A stretch of 64,000 bases of DNA from Leeuwenhoekiella sp044542075 (GTDB taxonomy: Bacteria > Bacteroidota > Bacteroidia > Flavobacteriales > Flavobacteriaceae): contig NZ_JBITTU010000003.1 in the NCBI RefSeq assembly GCF_044542075.1, positions 186,001 through 250,000 of the forward strand, written 5' to 3'. Both the position numbers and the translations under genes were made by a program. Under the pieces are notes generated by a model, which saw nothing but the letters and a program-made list of their open reading frames with translations, did not search any database and was not told the origin of the DNA. Shown here piece after piece: positions 51,468-61,103 of the stretch. Every line of letters starts with the position of its first letter. The stretch's first letter is position 1.

Positions 51468-53723
51468 TTATTTTTTATTGTGTTCCATTAAATAATTAGT
51501 AAGAAGTGTGTATAAATGTCTTCTGGTATTTTTGCCCTCATTTATGCCGTGAGATCTATTAGGGTAAGCCATCATTGTAAATTGCTTATTGTTTTTAATA
51601 AGTTCGTTTACGAGATATTCCATATTTTGATAGTGCACATTATCATCTCCCGTACCATGTACGATAAGTAAATTACCATCTAGATGTTTAGCATATGTTG
51701 CCGGAGAGCCGCTTATAAAATCTTCTTTATTCTCCTGCGGAAGCCCCATATATCGTTCTTGATAAACATTATCATAAAATAACTGATTGGCGACAGCTGC
51801 AACTGCCATTCCTGTTTTGTAAATCTCAGGATACTTAAACATTAAATTAAGTGTCATAGAGCCACCACCGCTCCATCCCCACACAGAAACACGGTCAGCA
51901 TCCAGGTAATTCCATTTTTTTAGAAGCTCTTTAGTCGCCATAGCCTGATCACGAGCATTGATATCACCTACTTTGCGATAAATAGATTTGCGCCATGCGC
52001 TACCTTTTAGCGATGGTGTACCCCTATTATCCATATTGATGATGACATACCCCTTTTGGGCTAGAAGAATATCGTAAGTACCTATAAACGTATCTGTAGC
52101 CATCTGCCCCCAAGGTTCGCCATATACGTGAAAAAGAACCGGATATTTTTTTGAAGCGTCAAAATCTACAGGCTTTGTAACTCTGCCTTCTACAACAACA
52201 TCATCCTCTGTTGTAACCTGAAAAAAGCTAGTTTCCGGAAGCTTCAGATTTACTAAATTCTTTTTTAATTCTGCATTATCTACAAGGATTTTTATGGTTT
52301 TATGACTGGGCAAATGGATTAGACGAACCGTTGTAGGTGTATTAGCATCTGTATGACTGTGAATAGCAAAATTTCCGTTAGGAGCGATTTGATACGTATT
52401 TACACCACTATATTCTTTAGGTGTTAGACGTTTTGGAGTTCCTTTTTTGTTTAGAGATGCGGTGTATAAATAGCGTTGTGCAGGATCTTCTGGCGAAGCC
52501 GAAAAGAATACATCTGTATCTGTAGCGGTGTAAAATGTAGCAACATCGTAATTTCCCGGAGTAAGGAGTGTTTTAGCTCCTGTTTTAAAATTCACTTTGT
52601 AAATATGACGCCAGGCATCATTTTCAGTCATACGTAAGAAAGCCGATTTGTCTGGAGAAAGCAGCAGGTCATTTTTACCCCATTGATTTGCCGAAATATC
52701 CGGATAACCTAAATCAACCCAGGTTTCTTCAGTTTCAGTGTAGACGGTTTTTAATTCTTCCGTAGCAGGAGCATAGGTATAAACAACAAGCTTGTTTTGT
52801 TTTCGGTTTAATTGCTGAATTAAGAGTAAATTATTGCTTACCCATTGTATGGCTGGTAAATAATGCTGTACAGGATCTCCCGGAATGGGAATCCATCTGG
52901 TTTGCTTAGTACTTGTATTTATCAATCCCAGCCGGGCAGATGACGGGTTGTAACCTACCTTAGGATATTGTAATGGGATAGGTTTTGAATATACTGAGTC
53001 TGTCGTATTAATCATATAAAAAGTCTCAATCTCAGAAGCATCAAGTTGCCAGTAGGCAATTTGAGAAGCGTCTGGGCTCCATCTAAAACCATCGCGAGCA
53101 CCAAATTCCTCCTCATAAACCCAATCAAAAGTTCCGTTTATGATATCGCCGGTACCATCTTGAGTGAGTTGTAATACCTCGCCGGTTTTAAAGTTTTCTT
53201 TATAAATATTAAAGTCAGAAACGTACGCGACATAGCTGTTATCTTCAGAAAACTTAGCAAACATTATAGAAGATGCCGGAAGCTGTGTTCCCAATTGTTT
53301 GAGGCTGTTATTATCAAAGTCGTAAATCCAATAGTCCCCTTTAGTGTTAGAGCGCCATACGCGACTTGTATTTGTAAAAATGAGTACTTTGCTTTCGTCT
53401 TTAGAAAGACTAAAATCTGCAATAGACAGGCCTTTTGAAGCTAAAGCAGGTGTTAGCGCAGCTGCATTTAAATAGGTGGCTTGCGCGTTAGATTTACTGC
53501 TATATTTTATAAGTTCATCTGCGCCAGATGCATTTTGTTCAACCGTTATAAAAGCATCTCCGTTATTGATCCAGAATATAGGTCGGGCACTTTCTGAATT
53601 AAATTCATTTGAGGTGTAAATACGATCTAGAGACAACATGCTCAAATCATTTTCCTGAGCTGTAAGTTGAAAGTTGAATAACACCACGAGTGCTAAAGCA
53701 AACCAGGTAAATTTATTCTTCAT
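51468..53723 (-). CDS. Dipeptidyl peptidase IV (S9) exported peptidase
   Basis: A 751-residue secreted serine peptidase that removes X-Pro dipeptides. Signal peptide ends near LTAQ (residue 22). The N-terminal beta-propeller is followed by the alpha/beta-hydrolase domain: Ser618 in GWSGGG, Asp693 in HGTGDDNVH and His725 in NRSHGI form the triad. The DPP-IV Glu pair is in DWVYEEEFGARDGFRWSPD. It is three bases after the Xaa-Pro aminopeptidase gene, and both handle Pro-containing peptides. Confidence 0.95.
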   Translation of the reverse strand: MKNKFTWFALALVVLFNFQLTAQENDLSMLSLDRIYTSNEFNSESARPIFWINNGDAFITVEQNASGADELIKYSSKSNAQATYLNAAALTPALASKGLSIADFSLSKDESKVLIFTNTSRVWRSNTKGDYWIYDFDNNSLKQLGTQLPASSIMFAKFSEDNSYVAYVSDFNIYKENFKTGEVLQLTQDGTGDIINGTFDWVYEEEFGARDGFRWSPDASQIAYWQLDASEIETFYMINTTDSVYSKPIPLQYPKVGYNPSSARLGLINTSTKQTRWIPIPGDPVQHYLPAIQWVSNNLLLIQQLNRKQNKLVVYTYAPATEELKTVYTETEETWVDLGYPDISANQWGKNDLLLSPDKSAFLRMTENDAWRHIYKVNFKTGAKTLLTPGNYDVATFYTATDTDVFFSASPEDPAQRYLYTASLNKKGTPKRLTPKEYSGVNTYQIAPNGNFAIHSHTDANTPTTVRLIHLPSHKTIKILVDNAELKKNLVNLKLPETSFFQVTTEDDVVVEGRVTKPVDFDASKKYPVLFHVYGEPWGQMATDTFIGTYDILLAQKGYVIINMDNRGTPSLKGSAWRKSIYRKVGDINARDQAMATKELLKKWNYLDADRVSVWGWSGGGSMTLNLMFKYPEIYKTGMAVAAVANQLFYDNVYQERYMGLPQENKEDFISGSPATYAKHLDGNLLIVHGTGDDNVHYQNMEYLVNELIKNNKQFTMMAYPNRSHGINEGKNTRRHLYTLLTNYLMEHNKK

Positions 53724-53726
53724 AGA

Positions 53727-55118
53727 TTAAAAGCTTCTAAGATTTTCAATTGCTTCTGCTGTTTTTGCTAGAGGTTCTCCCAAAATTATACTTCCGGTAG
53801 CTGTAATGACAAGGTCTTCTTCAACCCGTACACCACCAAATGTTTTAAACTTTTCTACCGCATCATAGTTTACAAAATCAGTATACATTCCTTGAGCTCT
53901 GCGCTCATCAATTAAATAAGGATTAAAATACAAACCGGGTTCAACAGTAAGTACAAAGTCTTTTTTTAATTCTTTACCTAAACGCAACGACTTTAGACCA
54001 AAGACGGTACTTTTTTTAAGTTCAGGAGTATACCCTACATATTCTTCGCCCAGATTTTCCATATCGTGTGTATCCAGCCCCATCATATGACCTAAACCAC
54101 ATTGAAAAAACAACGTGTGAGCGCCTGCGGTAACCGCATCATCTGCATTTCCTTTCATAAGTTTTAGATCAATGAGTCCTTCAACTAATTTTTTTGAAGC
54201 CAGAAGATGCACATCAAGAAATTTAATTCCCGGTTTTAGGGCGGCTATTGCTGTATTGTGTGCGTGAAGCACCACATTGTAAATATCTTTTTGAACCGGA
54301 CTAAAACGCTTTCCTGCCGGGAAGGTACGTGTCATATCACCTGCATAACCCATCACATTCTCTGCGCCACAATCACATAAAACCAGATCACCATCCTTAA
54401 GAATTGTTGTAGAAGCGTGGTTGTGCAAGTACTGCCCGTCTTTAGATAAAATTATAGGAAACGAGGTATTGCCGCCTCCCGCGATAGCAATAGCCTGTAG
54501 CTTACCGGCAATCTCCATCTCACTCATACCGGGTCTGGTATATTGCATTGCAAATTTATGCATAGCCGCAGTCGTGTTTACAGCCTGTTCAATTTCTATA
54601 AGTTCTTCTGGGGATTTCAACTCGCGGAGCGCAACAATAGCTTTTATAAGTTCAACAGATTTTCTGTTTTCTAGTTCGCCTAACGGAATATTTAAGAGTT
54701 GACTAAGTTCTATTTTTTGAGCAGCACGATATGGTGAGAGGTAATGTACGTTTTGACCTTTCTTTATTTGAGAACTGATGTATTTTGAAAGTTCAGATTT
54801 TGATTTGACTGTGCTGAAACCAGATTTTTGAGCAAATGACTCTAAGGGTTCTTTTGCTCCCGTCCATACCATTTCTTCGGCAGTAGGATTGTCGCCAAAT
54901 AGAATCTCATCATTATCATTTATGTTGATTACAAAGTATAAATCTGGAATTTGAGTAATTCCTGTAAAATAACTAAAAGTGCTGTCTTGTTTAAACGCAT
55001 ACCAGTTGTCTTTGTAATTCATTGAACTTTCACCATTACCCGGAAAAATTATTAGGCCTGAGCCTAATGCGTTTTTCAAAATTGAACGGCGGTGTTTGTA
55101 CGTGTCTTTTGGAAACAT
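53727..55118 (-). CDS. Xaa-Pro aminopeptidase (M24B)
   Basis: A 463-residue metallopeptidase that removes the residue before Pro. Metal ligands are in LVLCDCGAENVMGYAGDMTRTFPAG (two Asp), GLGHMMGLDTHD (His), VEPGLYF (Glu) and GVRVEEDLVI (Glu). N-terminal domain about 1-170. It has no signal peptide, so it acts in the cytoplasm next to the exported DPP-IV gene. Confidence 0.95.
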   Translation of the reverse strand: MFPKDTYKHRRSILKNALGSGLIIFPGNGESSMNYKDNWYAFKQDSTFSYFTGITQIPDLYFVININDNDEILFGDNPTAEEMVWTGAKEPLESFAQKSGFSTVKSKSELSKYISSQIKKGQNVHYLSPYRAAQKIELSQLLNIPLGELENRKSVELIKAIVALRELKSPEELIEIEQAVNTTAAMHKFAMQYTRPGMSEMEIAGKLQAIAIAGGGNTSFPIILSKDGQYLHNHASTTILKDGDLVLCDCGAENVMGYAGDMTRTFPAGKRFSPVQKDIYNVVLHAHNTAIAALKPGIKFLDVHLLASKKLVEGLIDLKLMKGNADDAVTAGAHTLFFQCGLGHMMGLDTHDMENLGEEYVGYTPELKKSTVFGLKSLRLGKELKKDFVLTVEPGLYFNPYLIDERRAQGMYTDFVNYDAVEKFKTFGGVRVEEDLVITATGSIILGEPLAKTAEAIENLRSF

Positions 55119-55585
55119 AAAGCTGTATTGTTATGGGAGTTTAAAACTCCTTTATGATTTAAATAAATAAAGAATTGAAGCGTCAAATTATTAAATAGAT
55201 ACTGAAGTTCTAGGTATATATTGACTAATTCTTGTCATTTATTAGCTAATTCTTCTAGTTGTTTATTTAGAGTTAAGATTTATTAGCACCTCATAACTTT
55301 TAGATTTCTAAGGGGAATTTAAAAACGTTTATAACTTCATTTAATAACACATACTAAATGGTCTTCAATTAAGTTCTCTATAAAAATCGAAAAAATGTTT
55401 AAAAGTGCTAAAATGAAACAAAAAGATTCTTTTAATAAAAGAGTTTTGTAGTTCTGTATTTGTACTAATTGTGCTTTATGAGACCTACTTATAATTATTT
55501 TATAATCGAGTAAAATGTACTTTGACGTTATTATTTGTTTTTAAGCTAAATTTGATTGTATTAAGCACCACAACCCCAACTTATA
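55119..55585. other. 467-base intergenic region between diverging genes
   Basis: It is AT-rich. A 15-base palindrome GGAGTTT A AAACTCC (55136-55150) lies just upstream of the aminopeptidase gene and may be an operator. An 18-codon ATG frame (55395-55451) has no family resemblance. A promoter for the serine hydrolase occupies 55521-55554. I see no RNA gene in the rest. Confidence 0.5.
55521..55554 (+). promoter_or_regulatory. Promoter of the serine hydrolase gene
   Basis: TAAATTTG (55547-55554) is a consensus -7 box, with TTTG (55521-55524) at a longer 22-base spacing. The start codon is 32 bases downstream. Confidence 0.6.
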
Positions 55586-56881
55586 ATGATTAATAAAAAG
55601 TTCCTGATATGGAGTACATTTTTAATACTCCTAGTTTCTCTGTCATTATCCAATACTAATTTGAATTCTCAAAATAGTTTAAAGTCTCCTACAGCAGCAG
55701 TTAATGAAGTTGGCCTATCAACTACAGTATCCCAGCAGGAAAAAGACCTTTTTCAACTGCGTAAAGCTGCTATTAATCTGGCTATAGCAGATTATTTTAA
55801 ACAAGCTATTGATCAACATTTAATTATTGGTGCAGGTGTAAGTGTAATTTCAGGTGATTCTATATTGTTTAATGGAGGGTTTGGGATGCGTAGCTTTTCT
55901 AAATTAGATTCAGTAAATGCACAGACGGTTTTTAGATTGGGTTCGTTATCAAAAGGATTTACAGGAGTTCTAGCCAGTATAGAAGTAGAAGAGGGAAACA
56001 TAAGCTGGGAAGATAAACTGGCAACGGCATTACCACAATTTCATCTAAAAAATAAATTGAATGAGCAGGCGATAACACTTTCTAATGTTTTATCTCATAC
56101 AACGGGAGTTCCTTATCACTGCTATACAAATCTTGTAGAGGCAGGACTAACAATGTCTCAAATCGCTGAAAGATTTGGGGTTGTAAATACCATCTCTAAA
56201 CCGGGAGATTTATATAGTTATCAAAATGCAATGTTTGCTTTAAGTGGTGAGATGATGCAAGTAGCTACTGGGCAGAGCATTCAGCAATTGCTTCAGAATA
56301 AAATTTTTACCCCCTTAAATATGAAAACAGCATCTACAGATTATGATGCGATGATAAGTACAGATAATTATGCTTTTCCACATAAAAACACGGCTAAGGG
56401 GTGGATGCAAATTCCGGTTAATAAAAAGTATTACAATGCGGTTCCTGCAGGAGGTGTAAATGCCAGTGCTGAAGATATGGCAAAGTGGATGCGCTTTTTA
56501 TTAGGACACGAGGAATCTGTCTTGACTAAATCTGGTTTGAAAACGGTTTTTACACCTCAAATAGAAATGCTTGATGGTCGAAAGTACTACCAGCGTTGGA
56601 AAGGACATTTAAAGTCATCCTACGCTTTTGGGTGGAGAATACATGATTTTATAGATGCAAAAACCGGAGCTCAAACGAGTATGGTTCATCACGGCGGTTC
56701 TGTTAGTAATTTTAGAAATGAAATCGCATTATATCCTGCAGAAGATCTTGGCGTTTGCGTACTGTTTAATAGTATGACTCCTTTGGCTACGTCAGTAATA
56801 CCAGAACTACATGATATTATTAAAAATATAATGAATACTCCGGCTAGTAAATTTGGTTTGTCAGAACTCGTAAGCTTATAG
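55586..56881 (+). CDS. Exported beta-lactamase-family serine hydrolase
   Basis: A 431-residue serine hydrolase of the class C beta-lactamase/esterase fold (PF00144). Signal or membrane segment at 8-22. The nucleophile motif SLSK is at 120-123, the Tyr-x-Asn motif is YSYQNAMF, and the third motif is HHGG. Many such proteins are esterases or peptidases rather than beta-lactamases. It is transcribed alone. Confidence 0.88.
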   Translation: MINKKFLIWSTFLILLVSLSLSNTNLNSQNSLKSPTAAVNEVGLSTTVSQQEKDLFQLRKAAINLAIADYFKQAIDQHLIIGAGVSVISGDSILFNGGFGMRSFSKLDSVNAQTVFRLGSLSKGFTGVLASIEVEEGNISWEDKLATALPQFHLKNKLNEQAITLSNVLSHTTGVPYHCYTNLVEAGLTMSQIAERFGVVNTISKPGDLYSYQNAMFALSGEMMQVATGQSIQQLLQNKIFTPLNMKTASTDYDAMISTDNYAFPHKNTAKGWMQIPVNKKYYNAVPAGGVNASAEDMAKWMRFLLGHEESVLTKSGLKTVFTPQIEMLDGRKYYQRWKGHLKSSYAFGWRIHDFIDAKTGAQTSMVHHGGSVSNFRNEIALYPAEDLGVCVLFNSMTPLATSVIPELHDIIKNIMNTPASKFGLSELVSL

Positions 56882-56957
56882 TTTTTTGTATGAATTCTGC
56901 TAGTTTTTGAGCCTGCTATTTGCTCAAATTAAGTCCGTAAAATCTTCTCTTTCGTAA

Positions 56958-56993
56958 ATCGCTTTAACATTTATCAAGTGCTGATAAAGCGAT
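56958..56993 (+). other. Nested inverted repeat in the gap before the SDR gene
   Basis: ATCGCTTTA (56958-56966) pairs with TAAAGCGAT (56985-56993), and TTATCA pairs with TGATAA inside. No T-run follows; the role is unknown. The remaining gap (56882-57174) shows nothing else. Confidence 0.35.
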
Positions 56994-57174
56994 AAATAAC
57001 ACATTCAAACTAAAAACACAGAATTTTTGCTGTTCATATAATGGTTTATAGTTTTTTTTGAATGATTCTTCTTTGGGTATAATTAAAGTTAATCTCTAAT
57101 TTAGGGTGTAGTATATAACGTAAATTGGACGAGTTATATATGATTTTTGTAATTTAAAATCGAAATTTAAAGTT

Positions 57175-57993
57175 ATGCAAAAACCCAACGAGCGATTAAA
57201 GGGACAGACAGCTATAGTTACAGGGTCAAGTTCTGGAATAGGTGCTGCAGTAGCAATTGCATTAGGCCGGGATGGAGCTAATATTGTTGTTAATTACAAC
57301 TCTTCAGATGAGGGAGCAGAAGAAGTTGCAAAGCAAATTAATGAGGATAGTACCTGCGGTGAAGCTATTGTTATCCAATGTAACGTTAGCAAGGAAGATG
57401 AGGTGCAGCAAATGTTTAAGGAAACCATTAGCAAATTTGGTACCGTAGATATTTTAGTTGCCAATGCAGGCTTACAAAAAGATGCTCCGCTACACGAGAT
57501 GACGCTCGAAGACTGGCAGCTGGTTATAGATGTAAATCTTACCGGGCAGTTTCTCTGTGCTAGAGAAGCGTTGCGTGAATTTATGCGTAGAGGTATGCGC
57601 CCTGACGTTTCAAAATCTTTAGGTAAAATTATACATATGAGTTCTGTTCATCAAATCATTCCCTGGGCAGGACACACCAATTATGCAGCTTCTAAAGGTG
57701 GACTAGTTATGCTAATGGAAAGTATTTGCCAGGAATATGCTCCATTAAAGGTAAGGTGTAACAGTATTGCGCCGGGTGCTATTAAAACGCCAATTAATAA
57801 AGAAGCGTGGCAAACACCAGAAGCTTTGCAAGAATTAAATAAATTAATACCGTACAAACGCATAGGCGTACCTGATGACATAGGAAGCACAGCTGCCTGG
57901 CTGGCTTCAGATGAATCAGAATATATTAATGGCACTACCCTTTTTGTAGATGGGGGAATGACGTGCTATCCAGGATTTACAACAAATGGCTAA
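57175..57993 (+). CDS. SDR oxidoreductase (glucose 1-dehydrogenase-like)
   Basis: A 272-residue short-chain dehydrogenase. The cofactor motif TGSSSGIG is at 16-23, NAGLQKDAPLHEM is next, SSVHQIIPWAGHTNYAASKGG holds the Ser-Tyr-Lys triad. It resembles glucose 1-dehydrogenases. Its last eight bases overlap the start of the glucosidase gene, so the two work together: the glycosidase may release the sugar that this enzyme oxidises. Confidence 0.9.
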   Translation: MQKPNERLKGQTAIVTGSSSGIGAAVAIALGRDGANIVVNYNSSDEGAEEVAKQINEDSTCGEAIVIQCNVSKEDEVQQMFKETISKFGTVDILVANAGLQKDAPLHEMTLEDWQLVIDVNLTGQFLCAREALREFMRRGMRPDVSKSLGKIIHMSSVHQIIPWAGHTNYAASKGGLVMLMESICQEYAPLKVRCNSIAPGAIKTPINKEAWQTPEALQELNKLIPYKRIGVPDDIGSTAAWLASDESEYINGTTLFVDGGMTCYPGFTTNG

Positions 57994-60622
57994 GAAAAAT
58001 ACAGAAGAACAAAAGCGCCTTGATGCGCACTATTCAGATAAAGAAGACTGGTTACATTGGGGGCCTTACTTAAGTGAGCGACAATGGGGTACTGTGAGAG
58101 AAGATTACAGTCCCGGAGGTGATGCCTGGGGGTATTTTACCCATGATCATGCCCGTAGTAGGGTATACCGTTGGGGAGAAGATGGTCTAGCAGGTTTTAC
58201 AGATCGTTATTGCAATATTTGTTTTGGACTTTCTTTATGGAATGGAAAAGATAAAATCTTAAAAGAGCGTCTGTTTGGACTTACAGGGCCTGAAGGTAAT
58301 CACGGCGAAGATGTGAAAGAGTTGTATTATTATCTCGAGAATACGCCCACGCACTCTTATATGAAGCATTTATATAAGTATCCGCAGAAAGAATTTCCTT
58401 ATGGAGAATTAGTTAAATCTAATAAAAAGCGAACCCGTGAAGAACTTGAGTATGAACTTCTAGATACCGGCCTGTTTAATAAAAATGAATATTTTGACGT
58501 AGTAACGGAATATGCGAAGGCAGGCCCAGATGATATTTGTATAAAAATCTCGGTAACAAATCGCAATACTAAAGAGGCAGAATTACACGTGTTACCTACA
58601 CTATGGGTTCGTAATTTCTGGGATTTTAGAGAAATGCCTTTTAAACCATCAATTCAAAAAAGTAAAGCAAGAAAAAATCCTTCGGTTCAAATAAAGCACC
58701 CATACACTGGAGAATATAATTTTTTCTTTCAGAAGCCAGATCATTTGTTGTTTACTGAAAATGAAACCAATGAAGAGAAGCTGTATTTACAGCCTAATGA
58801 TCATCCCTATAAAAAGGACTTTTTTCATAATACAGTAGTTAAAAATGACTATCGCTTAGCAAAAAAGAAACAAGAAGGAACCAAGTTTGCACCGCATTAC
58901 AGTCGTAAATTAAAAGGTGGTGAAACTGTAGTTTTTAAATTGAGATTGACATCTGGCGAACCCAAAGATGCTTTTGACAAAAATTTTGATCAGTTATTTG
59001 TAGATAGGGCGCAGGAGTGCGCAGACTTTTATGAGGGTATTAAATCTGTGGCTAATCCTGAAGCAAAAAATATTCAGCGACAGGCATTTGCCGGATTATT
59101 ATGGTCAAAACAGTATTATAATTACGAAGTAGAGCAGTGGTTGAAGGGAGACCCTAAGGTTTCTACACCACCTAAAGAACGCAAGCATGGGCGTAATAGT
59201 ACTTGGAAAACATTACGAAATCACGATATTCATTTAATGCCAGATGCCTGGGAATATCCGTGGTATGCAGCTTGGGATAGTGCATTTCATTGTATTACAA
59301 TGGCCTATATTGACCCTGATTTTGCTAAAAAACAGTTGTTGCTGTTTACTAAAGAATGGTATATGGCGCCTAACGGGCAGATTCCCGCTTATGAGTGGAA
59401 TTTTAGTGATGTAAATCCACCTACTCAGGCTTTTGCAGCTTTACAGATTTTTAAAATAGAACGGGACAGCGCGGGAAAATCTGATATCGTTTTTCTTAAA
59501 CGTATTTTCAATAAACTCTCTCTAAACTTTACCTGGTGGGTAAATCAGGAAGATCGAAAGCAAAATAATGTTTTTCAGGGTGGCTTTTTAGGTTTAGATA
59601 ATATTGGAGTATTTGACCGAAGCAGTGGTATCCCCGGCAATGCACATTTAGAGCAGGTAGATGGTACCTCTTGGATGGCATTGTATTGTCTAAACATGCT
59701 AGAGATAAGTATTAAAATAGCTCTAGAAGATAGCTCCTATGAAGAAATGTGTACTAAGTTTTTTGGGCATTTTATCTTTATAGCAGAAGCACTTAATAAG
59801 CGTAGTGAGAAGTATGCCGGAACCTGGGATGAAGAAGAAGGGTTCTTTTACGATAAGCTCGTTTTTCAAGATGGGACTTACCAGCCCATAAAAGTGCGAT
59901 CTATTGTAGGTATGATGTCGCTGGTTGCAGTATTGCATATTAGCAAAGAGACTCTTGATAGATTACCCAATTTTAAATACAGTGTAGACTGGTTTAGAAA
60001 ATACCGAATGAAAAACCTAAAATATATGGTTATTCAGGAATTTTCAGATGAATCTGATTTATTACTGGCGCTTGTGCCAAAAGATCGATTAGAGATTTTG
60101 TTGAAAACCATGTTTGATGAGAACGAGTTTTTAAGTAATCAGGGAATACGTTCACTTTCAAAAATACACGAGACAACCTACTCTATAGATATTGCAAATA
60201 CGAGTTATGATATAAAATACGAACCTGCCGAGTCAGAATCTTCTATGTTTGGAGGTAATTCTAACTGGCGTGGTCCTGTGTGGATGCCGTTTAACTATCT
60301 TTTTACAACCGCTTTAAAAGAGTTTAGAGATTATTATGGTAATGAGTTAGAGTTAGAATACCCTAGCGGAAGTGGTAACGTAATAGGATTAGAAGCAATA
60401 CGGAAAGACTTAATGAAGCGCTTAATAAGTATCTTTCAAGAAGACGAGCATGGTGACAGGCCCGTGAATGCATTACACAAAGAAACGTACAGAGATCCTA
60501 ATTTTAAAGATCTTATTCTATTCTACGAGTATTTTCACGGTGATACCGGTAGGGGAATTGGCGCATCACATCAAACCGGATGGACAGCTCTTGTAGCTAA
60601 TATGATAGATGAGATTTATTAA
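57986..60622 (+). CDS. Glucosidase, GH63/MGH1-like family
   Basis: An 878-residue protein without a signal peptide, matching large cytoplasmic glucosidases with an (alpha/alpha)6 barrel. Blocks: LSERQWGTVREDYSPGGDAWGYF near the start, WEYPWYAAWDSAFHC (about 425-440), AYEWNFSDVNPP and the C-terminal WRGPVWMPFNYL with GASHQTGWTALV. The Asp in AAWDSAFH and a later Glu are likely catalytic. It overlaps the SDR gene by eight bases. The natural substrate is unknown; glucose-containing compatible solutes such as glucosylglycerate are possible. Confidence 0.88.
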   Translation: MAKKNTEEQKRLDAHYSDKEDWLHWGPYLSERQWGTVREDYSPGGDAWGYFTHDHARSRVYRWGEDGLAGFTDRYCNICFGLSLWNGKDKILKERLFGLTGPEGNHGEDVKELYYYLENTPTHSYMKHLYKYPQKEFPYGELVKSNKKRTREELEYELLDTGLFNKNEYFDVVTEYAKAGPDDICIKISVTNRNTKEAELHVLPTLWVRNFWDFREMPFKPSIQKSKARKNPSVQIKHPYTGEYNFFFQKPDHLLFTENETNEEKLYLQPNDHPYKKDFFHNTVVKNDYRLAKKKQEGTKFAPHYSRKLKGGETVVFKLRLTSGEPKDAFDKNFDQLFVDRAQECADFYEGIKSVANPEAKNIQRQAFAGLLWSKQYYNYEVEQWLKGDPKVSTPPKERKHGRNSTWKTLRNHDIHLMPDAWEYPWYAAWDSAFHCITMAYIDPDFAKKQLLLFTKEWYMAPNGQIPAYEWNFSDVNPPTQAFAALQIFKIERDSAGKSDIVFLKRIFNKLSLNFTWWVNQEDRKQNNVFQGGFLGLDNIGVFDRSSGIPGNAHLEQVDGTSWMALYCLNMLEISIKIALEDSSYEEMCTKFFGHFIFIAEALNKRSEKYAGTWDEEEGFFYDKLVFQDGTYQPIKVRSIVGMMSLVAVLHISKETLDRLPNFKYSVDWFRKYRMKNLKYMVIQEFSDESDLLLALVPKDRLEILLKTMFDENEFLSNQGIRSLSKIHETTYSIDIANTSYDIKYEPAESESSMFGGNSNWRGPVWMPFNYLFTTALKEFRDYYGNELELEYPSGSGNVIGLEAIRKDLMKRLISIFQEDEHGDRPVNALHKETYRDPNFKDLILFYEYFHGDTGRGIGASHQTGWTALVANMIDEIY

Positions 60623-60637
60623 CTTAATTGGTATACA

Positions 60638-61081
60638 ATGAAATTTGCATGGTACCTAATACTAGTACTTTTTACAATGAATATAGCTTCAGCACAAAAT
60701 TTTAGTTTTAATAAAGATCACGATGCGCTTTTAGTAAAAGATCTCGATAAGGCGGTAGCTTTTTATAGAGATATACTCGGTCTAAAGGAAATTGACAATG
60801 CAGGTCTTGGTCCTAAATTCAAATGGTTTGAATTAAAAAATAAAGTTCAAATACACCTTATTGAAAGTGAAGAGTTATTTACACCACATAAAGGAGTACA
60901 TCTGGCGCTTAACGTGAATGATCTTGATGGTTTTATAGCTTTTTTAATTGAAAAAGAGGTTCATTTCGAAAATTGGCCCGGAGAACAAAAAGCAACTAAC
61001 ACCCGCCCTGATGGTGTGCGACAGATTTATTTTACAGACCCTGACGGATATTGGATAGAAGTAAATACTAATAAATTATAG
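60638..61081 (+). CDS. Exported VOC (glyoxalase-like) protein
   Basis: A 147-residue vicinal-oxygen-chelate protein with a signal peptide (LFTMNIASAQ, residues 10-19). The fold signature is HDALLVKDLDKAVAFYRDILGLKE, KVQIHLIE, HLALNVNDLDGFIAFL and FTDPDGYWIEVN, with metal ligands His and Glu. Starts 15 bases after the glucosidase. Dioxygenase, isomerase or binding roles are all possible. Confidence 0.85.
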   Translation: MKFAWYLILVLFTMNIASAQNFSFNKDHDALLVKDLDKAVAFYRDILGLKEIDNAGLGPKFKWFELKNKVQIHLIESEELFTPHKGVHLALNVNDLDGFIAFLIEKEVHFENWPGEQKATNTRPDGVRQIYFTDPDGYWIEVNTNKL

Positions 61082-61103
61082 AATAAAATACGCTACATAA
61101 ACT

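Noticed and set aside
55395..55451. 18-codon ATG frame in the 467-base gap
   Set aside because: No promoter at the right distance, Lys-rich peptide of low complexity, and no known family.
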